6,628 nt of DNA. Origin: Pseudomonadota bacterium. Lineage in GTDB: Bacteria > Pseudomonadota > Alphaproteobacteria > Rhizobiales > Hyphomicrobiaceae. The DNA lies in the NCBI GenBank assembly GCA_023426855.1, contig JAEZBU010000347.1:1-6628 (forward strand), read 5' to 3'. Numbering within the stretch: the first letter of the stretch is position 1; every line of letters starts with the position of its first letter. Below are positions 6,002 through 6,628 of this stretch, in pieces. Below the pieces are notes generated by a model. That model searched no databases, was not told the origin of the DNA, and saw only the letters and a list, made by a program, of their open reading frames with translations. The translations under genes were made by a program, and so were the position numbers.

Positions 6002-6579
6002 GACTGAATTCTCCGTTCCTCTGAGCCCAGAGGCTGTCCTGGCCCCAGGCCAGTGGCTCTCAATTCGTCCTCGCTGACAGCCATGTCGGATTCCTCCAGA
6101 ATATTGGGAGGATCAAACAGGCGCGCACCGCACAGCACGTGGATCAAGAGAACAAGCCCGGTAATAGGCACGGCGCTCGTTACCCACCGCGAGTGAATCT
6201 GAATTTGATCCGAAACCATGAAGTAGTCGCGCGACCCGGCTGCATACTGATAGCCGAACCAGATCAGCAAAACCGCAAACAGGCCGACGATGCCATAGTT
6301 CAGGCCCTTTATGAGCGACACGACGCGTGCGGGAAACAAATCCCGGAATGAGGTCATGGCAATGTGCTCGCCCCTGCGAAAGGCGACGGTCAGGGAGAGC
6401 AGGCCAAGCCAGGGAATGAATAGCCGGGCGAGGGAATACGTCCAGCTCAGAGCGGCTCCCGTGATCACCATGTAGAAGAAGCCGATGAAGGAGATGCCCA
6501 ACATCACGAGGATGCATCCGACGCAGAATGCGGTCACGACCGCATCAACGCCGCTGCTGATACGTTCTGATAGCGGCAT
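5998..6579 (-). CDS. dctQ: TRAP transporter small permease subunit, DctQ type, 193 aa
   Basis: This is the small inner-membrane partner of DctM. There are four predicted membrane segments at about residues 13-36, 50-67, 93-112 and 132-152. The family's LSW (44-46) and the RRGEHI motif (68-73) after the second segment are present. A hydrophilic tail follows the fourth segment. The start is uncertain. ATG at 6579 is preferred because it leaves the short N-terminus before the first membrane segment that is typical of the family, but the nearest GGAG is 14 nt upstream, which is far. The frame stays open to the window edge, with GTG at 6621 and TTG at 6624. The GTG lies in a GTGA that could overlap a preceding gene's stop, as happens between dctQ and dctM. 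An upstream dctP is expected just outside the window. Confidence 0.88.
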   Translation of the reverse strand: MPLSERISSGVDAVVTAFCVGCILVMLGISFIGFFYMVITGAALSWTYSLARLFIPWLGLLSLTVAFRRGEHIAMTSFRDLFPARVVSLIKGLNYGIVGLFAVLLIWFGYQYAAGSRDYFMVSDQIQIHSRWVTSAVPITGLVLLIHVLCGARLFDPPNILEESDMAVSEDELRATGLGPGQPLGSEERRIQS

Positions 6580-6628
6580 AATGGGACAGGAAGCTCCAGG
6601 AGCTTTGGCGGGATAGGTCACCAAGTTG

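Noticed and set aside
1..6628. Search for CRISPR arrays, tRNA or rRNA genes, intact insertion sequences, toxin-antitoxin pairs or defence genes.
   Set aside because: No direct-repeat/spacer periodicity, cloverleaf, transposase motif or paired small genes of those kinds could be recognised by reading both strands.

Overview
The window looks like accessory DNA from a high-GC alphaproteobacterium of the Rhizobiales, most likely Bradyrhizobium or a close relative. This rests on the style of the SRAP and HGGxxTG proteins, the GC-rich codon use, and the loose gene packing with decayed coding stretches that is typical of genomic or symbiosis islands. The taxonomic call is an inference; no marker gene is present.

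Layout. (1) At the left edge is the 3' part of an SRAP/YedK-type gene (about 3-713, + strand). It lacks its N-terminus, carries substitutions at conserved positions and runs on into an unrelated C-terminal tail, so it may be decaying. (2) Positions 714-1659 hold no convincing gene. They do hold a five-unit GGCGGT tandem repeat, a well-formed sigma70-type promoter with nothing obvious to drive, a 9+9 bp inverted repeat, an abrupt change from AT-rich to very GC-rich hairpin-dense DNA, and a 16-bp palindrome. (3) A compact unit follows: a 69-residue hypothetical protein with a clear Shine-Dalgarno sequence, closed by a strong intrinsic terminator. (4) Next is a small HGGxxTG-motif protein whose expected middle cysteine is a phenylalanine. 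(5) Positions 2245-3493 have no recognisable gene. One minus-strand frame (2303-2602) has coding-like codon use but an unknown product.

(6) The right half (3494-6628) is a tight minus-strand operon read from right to left: the small membrane subunit of a TRAP transporter (DctQ type), the large membrane subunit (DctM type; GTGA 4-nt overlap), then after 18 nt a short zinc-ribbon PLP fold-type II enzyme of the threonine synthase family. The periplasmic binding protein (DctP) is not seen and probably lies just beyond the right edge. The arrangement suggests uptake of an organic acid or amino-acid-like substrate coupled to a PLP-dependent conversion. The substrate cannot be read from the sequence.

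I see no evidence for a defence system, CRISPR array, tRNA, rRNA or intact insertion sequence. The most useful leads are the TRAP/PLP-enzyme pairing, the orphan promoter followed by structured GC-rich DNA, and the two small genes with altered key residues.
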